DNA of 44,763 nucleotides, from contig NZ_AQOH01000343.1 of NCBI RefSeq assembly GCF_000364705.1, positions 1 to 44,763 of the forward strand, in the 5' to 3' direction. Positions 33,469 through 40,729 of this stretch are shown in pieces. This DNA comes from Pseudomonas fuscovaginae SE-1 (lineage in GTDB: Bacteria > Pseudomonadota > Gammaproteobacteria > Pseudomonadales > Pseudomonadaceae). Below the pieces are notes generated by a model. The model was given only the letters and a program-made list of their open reading frames with translations. It did not search any database and was not told the DNA's origin. How positions within the stretch are numbered: position 1 is the stretch's first letter; every line of letters starts with the position of its first letter. The translations under genes and the position numbers were made by a program.

Positions 33469-34617
33469 TCAGGCCGGGCTGACACTGGCACGCCGCTCGT
33501 GCTCGGCGAGCACGCTCTGGATGATGTCCATCACCTCCACGTTCGAACGCTCCATGACATCCAGGTGGCCGAGGGTCTCCTCGAGCCGGCCCTCGCGGTG
33601 GGCACGCAATGCCTCGGCACCGGCCGAATGCACCAGACCGTGAGGTCGCTCGATGCGGCTGAAGGCCTGGTAGCTCTTGAGTTGCTGGTTGCCTTCACCG
33701 TAGTACCAGCGCCCGAACGGACACTCGTGGTCGCTGACCAGCGGCGCGTCCGCTCCTTCGCCCAGCACACCTTCATAGACCGAGACCTTCAGCGCCAGCT
33801 CGGCCAGGTTGGCCTGTTCGATAGAGGCCCGGAAGCAGGACTGGTTCATCTCTCGCTGCATGCGCTGGGCCAGCGAGTAGACCTCGTACATCGCCCCGCT
33901 CGCCTCGGTGGTCAGCGTGTGAAAGGCACCGGCGGTGCCGGCCTGCTGCTGGATGCCTGCCTGGGCGACACCGATCATGGCCTTGATGTCGGCGGTTTCA
34001 CGGATGATGTCCTGGGTGGCGCTGGCGGTCTTTTCCGCCAGGTCGCGAATCTCGCTGGCGACCACCGCGAAACCGCGTCCCGACTCACCGGCCCGCGCCG
34101 CCTCGATGGCCGCGTTGAGGGCCAGCAGGTTGGTCATGTTGGCGATGGAACTGATCAGGCCGACGATCCGGTCGATCTCGCTGGCGCGGATCACCAGTTG
34201 CGCGATCTGTTCGTTGAGGTCCGCCAGGCCATCCTCCATGACATGGGCCTGTTCCTGCAGCACGCCGAACTTCTGCCGGTTCTGGATCGCCGCGGTCGCC
34301 ACGCTGGTGGCCCGCTGGTTGTTGTCCACCAGCCGCAGGTGGAGGTAGTCGAAGGACTCGCCGACAAGGGCAATGGAACGGCCGAACGACAGCAGGTTAC
34401 CGGCCAGCCCCTGGTAGAACGCCAGTTCATCCCTGGCGACCACCTGCCGCTCCAGGGCCAGTTGGGCCTCCTCCAGCTCGGCGATGCGTTGACGAGCCTG
34501 CTCCAGCTCGCCGCGAAGTCGGGCGTTGTCCTGAAGCAGGGAACGATGATGGCTGGCACGTACGAACATCATGGGCGAGATTCCGGCAGAAGTTAATGGC
34601 GTATTGCCAGTCATCAT
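33469..34617 (-). CDS. Soluble methyl-accepting chemoreceptor with a C-terminal zinc-binding (CZB) domain
   Basis: A receptor of about 382 residues without membrane helices. An N-terminal coiled coil (about 25-65) and linker precede a short MCP signalling hairpin (about 105-245) with the CheA/CheW tip ISSIANMTNLLALNAAIEAA, RAGESGRGFAVVASEIRDLA. A C-terminal CZB domain follows from about residue 260. CZB ligands Cys (HECPFGRWY, C299) and His (RPHGLVH, H326 and H330) are present. The usual first His (pattern D-H-x-x-x-K-x-x-V-Y) is Glu273 in LAELALKVSVY. CZB receptors of the TlpD type sense oxidants or zinc. Possible starts are TTG 34626 and ATG 34617 near GGGAGGG, or ATG 34569/34572; the choice is uncertain. 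Confidence 0.88.
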   Translation of the reverse strand: MMTGNTPLTSAGISPMMFVRASHHRSLLQDNARLRGELEQARQRIAELEEAQLALERQVVARDELAFYQGLAGNLLSFGRSIALVGESFDYLHLRLVDNNQRATSVATAAIQNRQKFGVLQEQAHVMEDGLADLNEQIAQLVIRASEIDRIVGLISSIANMTNLLALNAAIEAARAGESGRGFAVVASEIRDLAEKTASATQDIIRETADIKAMIGVAQAGIQQQAGTAGAFHTLTTEASGAMYEVYSLAQRMQREMNQSCFRASIEQANLAELALKVSVYEGVLGEGADAPLVSDHECPFGRWYYGEGNQQLKSYQAFSRIERPHGLVHSAGAEALRAHREGRLEETLGHLDVMERSNVEVMDIIQSVLAEHERRASVSPA

Positions 34618-34880
34618 TCGTGCCAAGTACCCTCCCTTGTAAACAGGGCATCTCGAGCTGAGCGTGGTCTTTATGACTCTGACAATAACGAGTCATATCG
34701 ACTACAAAGGTCAATATGACCCGCTTTTGAAACCTTCGTCGAGCAGGCAGGAAACCCTTCTGAACGCCCCCTTTCTCATGCAGGCACCATCGCCCAAAAC
34801 CACTGAATCGTAGGCAACAACCGACAAAAGCGTGCTCAAGGCTCGACCAGGGTGAAGAACGGATACAACCGCCTCTTTTT
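34618..34880. other. AT-richer gap between the chemoreceptor and the toxin relic
   Basis: These 263 bases have visibly lower GC than their surroundings and no convincing gene. They must hold the leftward chemoreceptor promoter. A stretch at 34676-34705 with ACTCTGACAATAACGAGTCA is weakly dyad-like (ACTC...GAGT). Confidence 0.4.
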
Positions 34881-34884
34881 TCTA

Positions 34885-34899
34885 TACGCAGATAGCGTA
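34885..34899. promoter_or_regulatory. Palindromic operator candidate of a toxin-antitoxin locus
   Basis: A perfect inverted repeat TACGC-AGATA-GCGTA lies 7 bases before the GTG of the RelE/HigB-like gene. HigA-type antitoxins autoregulate through such start-proximal palindromes. The sequence looks like a surviving operator/promoter of a toxin-antitoxin pair. Confidence 0.55.
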
Positions 34900-34905
34900 C
34901 AAATA

Positions 34906-35223
34906 GTGAATGCCCTGCTTGTCGAACTGCCGCCCTTCGCACGCCATCACCGTGTCTGTCTGGGCGAGGAGGCCTTTCGCTGCTTTCAACTGGCCCTGCT
35001 GCACGACCCTGAAGCCGGCGAGGTGATCCAGGGCACTGGAGGGCCGCGCAAGGTGCGCTGCGTGGACCTGCGCACCAACCCCTGCCCCTGGAAAACCGGG
35101 AACAGGGTGCTGGAGAAGTACCCGGAGACCATCGAGCATCTGGCCTCACTGGGCAGAGGAAGCTGGGAGCGGCTGGCCGCCCCCAGGATTTCAGGCGTGC
35201 TCGAGATCCTTGCGCGGTGTTGA
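34906..35223 (+). pseudogene. Degenerate RelE/HigB-like toxin gene, C-terminus replaced, antitoxin missing
   Basis: The GTG-started frame reads M/VNALLVELPPFARHHRVCLG, EEAFRCFQLALLHDPEAGEV, IQGTGGPRKVRCVDLR. This closely follows the N-terminal 60-65 residues of HigB-2/RelE-type mRNA interferases (pattern ELPPFxRHR, DEAFRxFQxxLLxxPEAGDVIQGTGGLRKVRF). Past that point the expected RRGKGKRGGxRVIYYW core, with its catalytic basic and aromatic residues, is absent. About 47 unrelated residues follow (TNPCPWKTGNRVLEKYPETI...). No antitoxin gene follows; the frame ends inside the 3' end of the convergent hcnC gene. Deletion and fusion of the toxin is the likeliest history. A functional chimera is possible but unsupported. 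Confidence 0.65.
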
Positions 35224-36459
35224 AGCCACGGTCGTGGCGGTGTCGAAACGATCCGCCAGGAACGGCGTGATATCCAGCGGCAGCGGCTGCTCGTTGACCA
35301 GGCGTTCGAGCATCAGCCCGGTGATCGCCGACGTGAGGATACCGGTACGGAAATGCCCGCAGGCATTGAGGTAACCCTCGACCCCCGCCATCGGCCCGAG
35401 AATCGGCAGTTCATCGGGCGACCCCGGACGCAAGCCGGCCCAGCAGCGCTTGAGGTTGATGCCTTGCAATTGCGGCACGCAGCGCACGGCCCCCTGCACC
35501 AGCCCCGCCACTTCCGGGAAGGTGGTGCTCACGTCGAAACCCTTGTCCTCGGTGGTGCTGCCGATCAGGATCTCGCCATTGTCCTTCTGCGCCATGTAGC
35601 AGTCGCTGGTGGTCAGGCAACCACGCAGCAGAGCGGGCATGCGCTCGGTCAACAGGATCTGTCCCTTGACCGGCTTGACCGGAATCGCGATCCCGGTGGC
35701 CTGCTGGCTGATTTCGGCAGCCCAGGCTCCCGCGGCGTTGATCAGCGTCGAGCAGTGGAAATCGCCCGCCTCCGCCGTCCGTACCCCACTCACGCGACCG
35801 CCCTGGTGCAGCACATTGGTGACGTTGGTGTTGAAGAACAGGTCGACACCATTCTGCCGTGCGCCCTCGGTATAGGCATCGGCCAGGCGGAACGGGCTGA
35901 CCTGATGGTCGCAGAGAAACTCCAGGGCACCCTGCGCCTCGCCGCTCACCGACGGCTCGGCCTCGCGCAGGGCCTCGCGGTCCAGCCAGCGCAACTGGTC
36001 GGCCAGGTGCGGAATATGCGAGACGATATGCTCGGCGTAGAGGCGATCCTCCTCGTCATAGATCACGTATTTCAGGCCGGTGCGTTCGAACTTGCAGTCC
36101 ATGCCATGGCGTTCGAGCAACTCGCGATGCAGTTGCGGGTACAACGCATTGGACTGCAGGGCGAAGTCGAAAAACGACTGCGGCAGGATATGCGGGGTGC
36201 TGGAGTCCACCATCACCGCCGCACCGTTGGCTTCGCGGCGGCGCTTGGCCGACATCATGCGGAAGAAAATCACCCCGCAGCCCAATCCCACCGATTCACC
36301 GATGGCCCACAGACCACCCGCCGAGGCGCGGGTCGCGTTGCCCGGACGCTTGGCGTCGATCAGAGCGATCCGCAGGTTTTTCTCGCGGGACAGGTGATAG
36401 GCACAGGAAGCGCCGATCACACCACCACCGGCAATCACGACATCATAGGTTCTGCTCAT
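35191..36459 (-). CDS. hcnC: Hydrogen cyanide synthase subunit HcnC
   Basis: A 422-residue FAD-dependent amino-acid oxidase-like subunit of the membrane-bound cyanide synthase, which oxidises glycine to HCN and CO2. The N-terminal dinucleotide fold is VVIAGGGVIGASCAYHLS (residues 7-24). The whole protein follows the Pseudomonas HcnC pattern, with RPGNATRASAGGLWAIGESV, GLGCGVIFFRMMSAKRR, FLCDHQVSPFRLADAY and LTTSDCYMAQKDNGEILIGS. It starts 3 bases after the hcnB stop, so translation is probably coupled. Its last 11 codons overlap the end of the convergent toxin relic. Confidence 0.95.
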   Translation of the reverse strand: MSRTYDVVIAGGGVIGASCAYHLSREKNLRIALIDAKRPGNATRASAGGLWAIGESVGLGCGVIFFRMMSAKRRREANGAAVMVDSSTPHILPQSFFDFALQSNALYPQLHRELLERHGMDCKFERTGLKYVIYDEEDRLYAEHIVSHIPHLADQLRWLDREALREAEPSVSGEAQGALEFLCDHQVSPFRLADAYTEGARQNGVDLFFNTNVTNVLHQGGRVSGVRTAEAGDFHCSTLINAAGAWAAEISQQATGIAIPVKPVKGQILLTERMPALLRGCLTTSDCYMAQKDNGEILIGSTTEDKGFDVSTTFPEVAGLVQGAVRCVPQLQGINLKRCWAGLRPGSPDELPILGPMAGVEGYLNACGHFRTGILTSAITGLMLERLVNEQPLPLDITPFLADRFDTATTVASTPRKDLEHA

Positions 36460-36462
36460 GGT

Positions 36463-37860
36463 TCAGGCGTCCTTGCCCAGTTGCTCGAAAGCGGAAAAAG
36501 GAATCGGCTCGATGGGAAAACGTGGCCGCAACCAGCCGACGTCGGCACGGCCAGTGGCATCGCGCAGGCGGTCGCTGCAGTAGCCGACACACATCCGCCC
36601 CTGGCAATCGCCCATGCTCACGCGAGTACGCATTTTCAGCGCGGCCATGTCCTGCACGCCCTGGGACAGCGCCAGGTCGATGTCGGCACGGGTCGCGTGT
36701 TCGCAACGACAGATCACCGTGTCGGGCCTGGCCAGGTCGATCTGCCGGGTACCTCGCCGGGTATAGCGATCGATGCCGGAGCGGAACTTGCGGATCTTCG
36801 CCAAGCGGTCGAGATAGCCCTGGCGCAGTGCCAGGGCCGCATCGGCGCCGAGCACGTCACGCTGCATCAGGATGGACACCGCGGCGATTCGCCCGGCCAG
36901 CATCGCCGCTTCGCCACCGCGAATCCCGCCCATGTCGCCGGCCAGATGGATATGCGGCTCACTGCTCTGCTGCCAGATATTGGTCTCGGCGCACAGATAG
37001 CCGTCGGCATTGAAGGCATGGGCCAGGCCCATCTGCTGGCTGAGCTGGGTGCGTGGAATGAAGCCGTAGCCGACGGCGAGGGTCTGGGCTTCCACCTGAT
37101 GCGCACGGGTCAGGTCCGGCTGCCAATCCTCGGAGTACGGCGCCAGGGTCACCTGCGCCAGCTCATCCTGTCCCTGCGCCTCGACCACGCCCCAGCCGTA
37201 ATGCATGGGGATGCCATGCAGCTTGAGGTAGGCCAGCATGCTCAGGCCATCGAGGAACATCTGCGGCTTGTTCAACAGGGCCAGGCTTTCCCGGGCGATA
37301 CGACCGAAGGCGCTGGCCTCGTAGATGCCCGCAACCGGCACGCCCGCCGCGTGCAACTGGCAGGCCACCAGCGGCAACAGCGGCCCGGTCCCGGCGATCA
37401 CCGTAGCGCCCAGCGGCTTGACCACGCCACTCTTGATCTGCAACTGCAGACCGCCAAGCAGCATCACCCCGGGCAGGGTCCAGCCGGGAAACGGCACGTT
37501 GCGCTCATGGCAGCCGGAGGCCAGCAACAGTTGCGGATACTCGATCGGATACAGGATCTCATCGGCATCCAGCGCCATCAGCGTCCGCGAGCCCTCACCG
37601 CCGACGATGCGGGTGTTGAGGCGCACATCGACCCGCTCGGCACAGGTGGCGAATTCACCGTGCAGTTTCTCCAGGGTCGAGCTGTAGCGGGCGCCCAGAT
37701 ACTCAAGATCGACTCCGCTGCGCAACGGGCCGCGATAGACCACCCCACCCAGGCGCGAGGCTTCTTCGAACAGCACGCTGGACACGCCATGGCGTGCCAG
37801 TTCGATGGCCGCGGACATGCCCGCCGGGCCGCCGCCAACGATGACCGGAAGCTGGCTCAT
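36463..37860 (-). CDS. hcnB: Hydrogen cyanide synthase subunit HcnB
   Basis: A 465-residue FAD/NAD(P)-type oxidoreductase subunit. The first FAD motif is VIVGGGPAGMSAAIELA (6-22), a second nucleotide fold is GATVIAGTGPLLPLVACQL (151-169), and IHLAGDMGGIRGGEAAML is the C-terminal FAD contact. A BFD-type [2Fe-2S] cysteine set follows (C384, C386, C419, C424). It is paired with the ferredoxin-like HcnA and the oxidase HcnC, as in known cyanogenic pseudomonads. The start ATG overlaps the hcnA stop as ATGA, so the first codon of hcnB is read by terminating hcnA ribosomes. Confidence 0.95.
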   Translation of the reverse strand: MSQLPVIVGGGPAGMSAAIELARHGVSSVLFEEASRLGGVVYRGPLRSGVDLEYLGARYSSTLEKLHGEFATCAERVDVRLNTRIVGGEGSRTLMALDADEILYPIEYPQLLLASGCHERNVPFPGWTLPGVMLLGGLQLQIKSGVVKPLGATVIAGTGPLLPLVACQLHAAGVPVAGIYEASAFGRIARESLALLNKPQMFLDGLSMLAYLKLHGIPMHYGWGVVEAQGQDELAQVTLAPYSEDWQPDLTRAHQVEAQTLAVGYGFIPRTQLSQQMGLAHAFNADGYLCAETNIWQQSSEPHIHLAGDMGGIRGGEAAMLAGRIAAVSILMQRDVLGADAALALRQGYLDRLAKIRKFRSGIDRYTRRGTRQIDLARPDTVICRCEHATRADIDLALSQGVQDMAALKMRTRVSMGDCQGRMCVGYCSDRLRDATGRADVGWLRPRFPIEPIPFSAFEQLGKDA

Positions 37861-38171
37861 AGCACCTCCAGCACGGCAAAGCGGCTGACACCGGTCTCGA
37901 TCCGCATGCCGGGTTTGACCAGGGTCTGGCAGGCCCGACGCTTGAACCGGCCATCGATCGACACCAGGCAGCTCTGACACACGCCCATGCCACAGAAGGC
38001 ACCGGCCAGTTGCCCATGGTCATTGCGCGAGACTTGCCGCAGGCCGACCGACTGCAGCACCGAAAGCACGGTCTCGCCTTCTGCCGCGGGCACAGCCTGG
38101 CCATTGAGGTGGAGGGTCATATCCGCCTGGAGGAGAGGCTGGATATCGTATTTTCGATCCAGGTTCTGCAT
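37857..38171 (-). CDS. hcnA: Hydrogen cyanide synthase subunit HcnA ([2Fe-2S] protein)
   Basis: A 104-residue ferredoxin-like subunit. Cluster cysteines appear in GAFCGMGVCQSCLVSIDGRF and KRRACQTLVKPGM. The start at 38171 (MQNLDRKYDIQPLLQADMTL) is chosen because it aligns with the N-terminus of known HcnA proteins (pattern M-x-x-L-x-R-x-x-D-I-Q-P-L). Upstream in-frame ATGs at 38180 and 38183 remain possible. HcnA is the first gene of the three-gene operon; it ends by overlapping hcnB (ATGA). A perfect-consensus RsmA/RsmE site lies just before the start codon, which fits the known Gac/Rsm control of cyanide production. Confidence 0.95.
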   Translation of the reverse strand: MQNLDRKYDIQPLLQADMTLHLNGQAVPAAEGETVLSVLQSVGLRQVSRNDHGQLAGAFCGMGVCQSCLVSIDGRFKRRACQTLVKPGMRIETGVSRFAVLEVL

Positions 38172-38179
38172 GTTCTGCA

Positions 38180-38189
38180 TCATCCATGA
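38180..38189 (-). promoter_or_regulatory. RsmA/RsmE binding site in the hcnA leader
   Basis: The leader RNA reads UCAUGGAUGA ending 8 bases before the hcnA start. It matches every position of the RsmA/CsrA consensus (A/U)CANGGANG(U/A). The GGA also serves as the ribosome-binding site, so bound RsmA would block translation until Gac-induced small RNAs titrate it. Confidence 0.75.
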
Positions 38190-38192
38190 TTG

Positions 38193-38313
38193 ACGTGAAT
38201 GGACTGCCACCCTGTGCCGGGCACTTCCTGGCCTGGCCGCAACACACATATGGCGCATGACGGCCACAGAGTGGTGGTTCGCCGCCGCGCGGTGAACCGG
38301 TGTCCATTCACGT
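38193..38313. repeat. Twelve-base inverted repeat bounding the hcnA leader
   Basis: ACGTGAATGGAC (38193-38204) and its exact inverse GTCCATTCACGT (38302-38313) enclose 97 bases directly upstream of hcnA. With outer TT-/-AA bases the match is 14 of 15. It could be a leader RNA stem, a two-part operator, or the ends of a miniature inserted element. No target duplication is evident. Confidence 0.55.
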
Positions 38314-38337
38314 TAAGGGGTTGTGCAGTGCAAAACC

Positions 38338-38351
38338 TTGACCCAGGCCAG
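38338..38351 (-). promoter_or_regulatory. Weak candidate ANR site upstream of hcnA
   Basis: On the minus strand CTGGC-CTGG-GTCAA matches 8 of 10 positions of a TTGGC-N4-ATCAA variant and 6 of 10 of the general TTGAT-N4-ATCAA site. ANR is known to drive hcnA at low oxygen. No clear -10 element was found at the right distance, so this is tentative. Confidence 0.3.
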
Positions 38352-38423
38352 TAAAGGTGGGGAAAACCCTACCGGCGGTCAGCGCCAACAGAGTGAAGAA
38401 AGCTGTAAAGACCTGACGCCGTA

Positions 38424-38514
38424 CCCTGGAGCCGGCTTGCTGGCGATAGCAGGGTGTCAGTCAATAACAATGTCGACTGACACTCCGCTATCGCCAGCAA
38501 GCCGGCTCCCACAG
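38424..38514. repeat. REPIN-type inverted repeat, copy 3
   Basis: Arms GGAGCCGGCTTGCTGGCGAT+AGC and GCTATCGCCAGCAAGCCGGC+TCC are inverse complements, with an inner GTGTCAGTC/GACTGACAC pair. It is nearly the same as the copy at 24101-24195. It lies between hcnA and the leftward 140-residue unknown gene. Confidence 0.85.
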
Positions 38515-38543
38515 GATTGGCGGCGTGCGCAAGGGCTCGGGTA

Positions 38544-38966
38544 TTACTCGGCAACCGCCTGCAACAGCCACTCGCCATCCCGCTCCACGATCAGGCCCGA
38601 GGCCAGCAGCAGCGGGCGCAGGCGCAGGTGCAATTCGGGTTTGACGAACTCCTGCACCCGGGACAGCTCCAGCAGGCCGGGCACTTCCAGCTCGGTCTTG
38701 AAGAACGACAGCCAGGCCTTTTTCAACGCCAGCAGCACATCGCTCGGGGTGGTCCGGGCGAACTGGCGGTTGACCACCTTGCCCAGGTCGAAGGTGTGCT
38801 GGAAGGCATAGCCGGTCTCGTCACCCGAGTTGTCAACGCAGCGCAGGCATCGGCACCGACCGTCGGCGAACGCCTGCTGCAGGAAGGCGTTGAAGTCCAT
38901 GACCGGCTTGAGGGAAAGCCGCTTGTCCACCTGAAACAGATCGTCCTGCTGGGCCATTTCCGCCAT
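38544..38966 (-). CDS. Protein of unknown function, 140 residues
   Basis: The start MAEMAQQDDLFQVDKRLSLK is chosen because GAGGAAATCAGC precedes it. A longer frame upstream runs through a terminator and a tRNA and cannot be coding. The protein contains a close pair of cysteines in GRCRCLRCVDNSGDETGYAF, then a helical part with TTPSDVLLALKKAWLSFFKT and RVQEFVKPELHLRLRPLLLA. The C-x-C-x-x-C pattern could bind metal, but this is inference. No signal peptide is present. It lies just upstream of hcnA in the same direction, separated by 372 bases and a REPIN. I do not recognise the family. Confidence 0.75.
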   Translation of the reverse strand: MAEMAQQDDLFQVDKRLSLKPVMDFNAFLQQAFADGRCRCLRCVDNSGDETGYAFQHTFDLGKVVNRQFARTTPSDVLLALKKAWLSFFKTELEVPGLLELSRVQEFVKPELHLRLRPLLLASGLIVERDGEWLLQAVAE

Positions 38967-39023
38967 GCTGATTTCCTCGACTGTGGGCGACCGCCAGCCG
39001 CAGCCGCCTGAATTTCGGGCAAA

Positions 39024-39052
39024 AAAAAACCTGCATCGCTGCAGGTTTTTTT
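39024..39052. terminator. Bidirectional rho-independent terminator after tRNA-Asn
   Basis: AACCTGCA-TCGC-TGCAGGTT with A6 on the left and T7 on the right forms a strong symmetrical terminator. It ends the leftward tRNA-Asn transcript before the unknown gene. Confidence 0.88.
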
Positions 39053-39058
39053 CATATC

Positions 39059-39134
39059 TGGCTCCACAACCTGGACTCGAACCAGGGACCCAATGATTAA
39101 CAGTCATTTGCTCTACCAACTGAGCTATTGCGGA
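39059..39134 (-). tRNA. tRNA-Asn(GTT)
   Basis: A 76-base cloverleaf with encoded CCA. The acceptor stem is TCCGCAA/TTGTGGA, the anticodon stem-loop GACTGTTAATC carries GTT, and the T arm has GGTTCGAGTCC. It stands alone and is followed by a strong terminator. Confidence 0.97.
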
Positions 39135-39373
39135 ATGGCGTCTATGTTACTGATATAAAAAGAGAAGTCAACCCCCGCTCGGCAAATGCCGGCCCCTGTC
39201 CCGCCGCCGTGTATCACAGTGTGTCCCAACGCCGTGGCGACACACTGCCTCAAGCTTCACCGCGGGCCGAACACATCCCGGATACATCGGCGCGATGAAC
39301 TATACCGGTCCCAGGTCGCCCGGCACGGGTGGCCTGATTACCCCACCATGGATTCATCCCGGAGGTCATCACC

Positions 39374-39994
39374 ATGAGCATCACCCTTTACGGCTTCAGC
39401 GGCAGCACCTACGTCCGTACCGTCAGAATGCTTCTCGCCGAAAAAGGCGCGGACTATCGGCAGGTCCCGGTGGATGTCATCCAGGGCGAACCGCATCATC
39501 CCGAACACCTGCTGCGTCATCCGTTCGGCAAGGTACCGGTGCTCGAGCATGATGGCTTCAAGGTGATCGAAACCGGTGCCATAACCCATTACCTGAACGA
39601 AGTCCTGCCGGGCCCCTCGCTGCTGCCGGATACCGCCCGGGGCCGTGCCCGCGCCAACATGGCGATCGGCATCTACGATTCCTACGGTTACAACGCGCTG
39701 GTGTCGGTGGCCGGTTATCACCTGTTCCCCGACTTCATCGGCGGCAAGAACGAGGCTGCCCGCGAGGCCGGTATCGAAAAGTCGCGCCAGGTGCTGCGCG
39801 AGTTGATGAAGATCAAGGGCCAGGACCGCTTCATCGCCGGGCCCACCCCGTCTCTCGCGGACTTCTACCTGGTGCCGTTCTGCAGCTACCTCTCGCAGAC
39901 CCCGGATGCCGAGCGGCTGTTCGATGTCGAGGGCTTTGCCCAGTGGTGGGAACAGGTGCAGGCGCTGCCGAGCTTCAAGTCGACCCAGCCCTGA
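39374..39994 (+). CDS. Glutathione S-transferase
   Basis: A 206-residue cytosolic GST. The N-terminal thioredoxin-fold domain (1-80) has the active-site serine region YGFSGSTYVRTVRMLLAEKG and the glutathione-binding cis-Pro/Ser-like motifs FGKVPVLEHDGFKVIETGAI. The C-terminal helical domain (90-206) contains FIAGPTPSLADFYLVPFCSY. Such enzymes conjugate glutathione to electrophiles. The specific substrate is unknown. The start has GGAGG eight bases ahead. A good terminator follows, and the gene appears to be a single unit. Confidence 0.93.
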   Translation: MSITLYGFSGSTYVRTVRMLLAEKGADYRQVPVDVIQGEPHHPEHLLRHPFGKVPVLEHDGFKVIETGAITHYLNEVLPGPSLLPDTARGRARANMAIGIYDSYGYNALVSVAGYHLFPDFIGGKNEAAREAGIEKSRQVLRELMKIKGQDRFIAGPTPSLADFYLVPFCSYLSQTPDAERLFDVEGFAQWWEQVQALPSFKSTQP

Positions 39995-40013
39995 GTCCCA
40001 AGCTCTGCAACCA

Positions 40014-40047
40014 GCCCGCTCCAGGCCGTTCTGGAGCGGGCCTTCTC
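40014..40047 (+). terminator. Rho-independent terminator of the GST gene
   Basis: An 11-bp stem GCCCGCTCCAG/CTGGAGCGGGC with a 6-base loop is followed by CTTCT. It lies between the convergent GST and signal peptidase genes and could serve both. Confidence 0.75.
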
Positions 40048-40060
40048 ATGTCTGTGCTCT

Positions 40061-40729
40061 TTACAGAATCGGCTTGGCGGTACGGTCCAGACGTGGCATC
40101 CAATGGCCGAGGATGTCGGCCGACACCACGATGTGGTGGGCCCGGCCGATCAGCAGGCGGCGTGGCACGAAGCCGATGTAGCGCGAGTCGGCGCTGTCGT
40201 CGCGATTGTCGCCGAGCATGAAATAGCTGTCCGCCGGTACCGTGACCGGTCCGAAATCACGGGCAGCCGCCACGCCGTGCAGAAACTGCACCCGGCGCAC
40301 GCTGTCATCCAGCGCCTCGGTCACCGACACCCCGGGAATGCTTGCCCCCCTGGGCCCCGTCTCGGTGACGTCCCTGGCATCACTGTAATGCGCCGCCACG
40401 CCATTGACGAACAACACCTCGTTACGCATCTCCAGCACATCTCCCGGCACGCCGACCAGTCGCTTGATCAGGCGCACACCATCCTTCGGCGAGGTGAACG
40501 TCACCACGTCGCCACGCCGCGGGTTGCCCAGGGCCGCCAGGGAAATATCGCTCAGGGGCAGCTTGACGTCGTAGGCCAGCCGATTGACCAGCACCACATC
40601 GCCCTCGAGCAGGGTCGGACGCATGGAACCCGAGGGGATCGGGTTCCAGTCCGCCATGGACGTGCGGAAGATGCCGAAACACAGGAGAAAGATCAGCAGC
40701 CCGCGGTTATTGACGATCCAGCGTTTCAT
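40061..40729 (-). CDS. lepB: Signal peptidase I (non-operonic second type)
   Basis: A 222-residue S26 family peptidase that removes signal peptides at the periplasmic face. It has one N-terminal membrane anchor (about 8-23). The catalytic serine is S35 in IPSGSMRPTLLEGD and the lysine is K89 in RLIKRLVGVPGD. Box E is seen as FMLGDNRDDSADSRYIGFVP. It is shorter than the LepB encoded next to lepA in pseudomonads and lacks the second transmembrane segment, so it is probably an additional enzyme. It is preceded by a possible 39-residue small ORF that overlaps its start by 23 bases. Confidence 0.9.
   Translation of the reverse strand: MKRWIVNNRGLLIFLLCFGIFRTSMADWNPIPSGSMRPTLLEGDVVLVNRLAYDVKLPLSDISLAALGNPRRGDVVTFTSPKDGVRLIKRLVGVPGDVLEMRNEVLFVNGVAAHYSDARDVTETGPRGASIPGVSVTEALDDSVRRVQFLHGVAAARDFGPVTVPADSYFMLGDNRDDSADSRYIGFVPRRLLIGRAHHIVVSADILGHWMPRLDRTAKPIL

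Noticed and set aside
34906..35223. A functional toxin-antitoxin system
   Set aside because: The toxin lacks its catalytic C-terminal half and no antitoxin frame follows, so it is annotated as a relic.
35353..37977. An 874-codon open frame on the plus strand across the hcn operon
   Set aside because: It is antisense to hcnB and hcnC, whose proteins are recognisable along their full length. Long antisense frames are expected in GC-rich DNA with strong third-position bias, and its translation is His/Gln/Arg-rich without domains.
38193..38313. A miniature transposable element in the hcnA leader
   Set aside because: The 12-base inverted ends are real, but no target-site duplication, no second copy in the window and no known terminal repeat were recognised. 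It is kept only as an inverted repeat.
39186..39377. A 63-codon frame between tRNA-Asn and the GST gene
   Set aside because: Its Pro/His/Arg-rich composition, lack of a ribosome-binding site and overlap with the GST leader make coding unlikely. The 239-base gap otherwise shows no gene.
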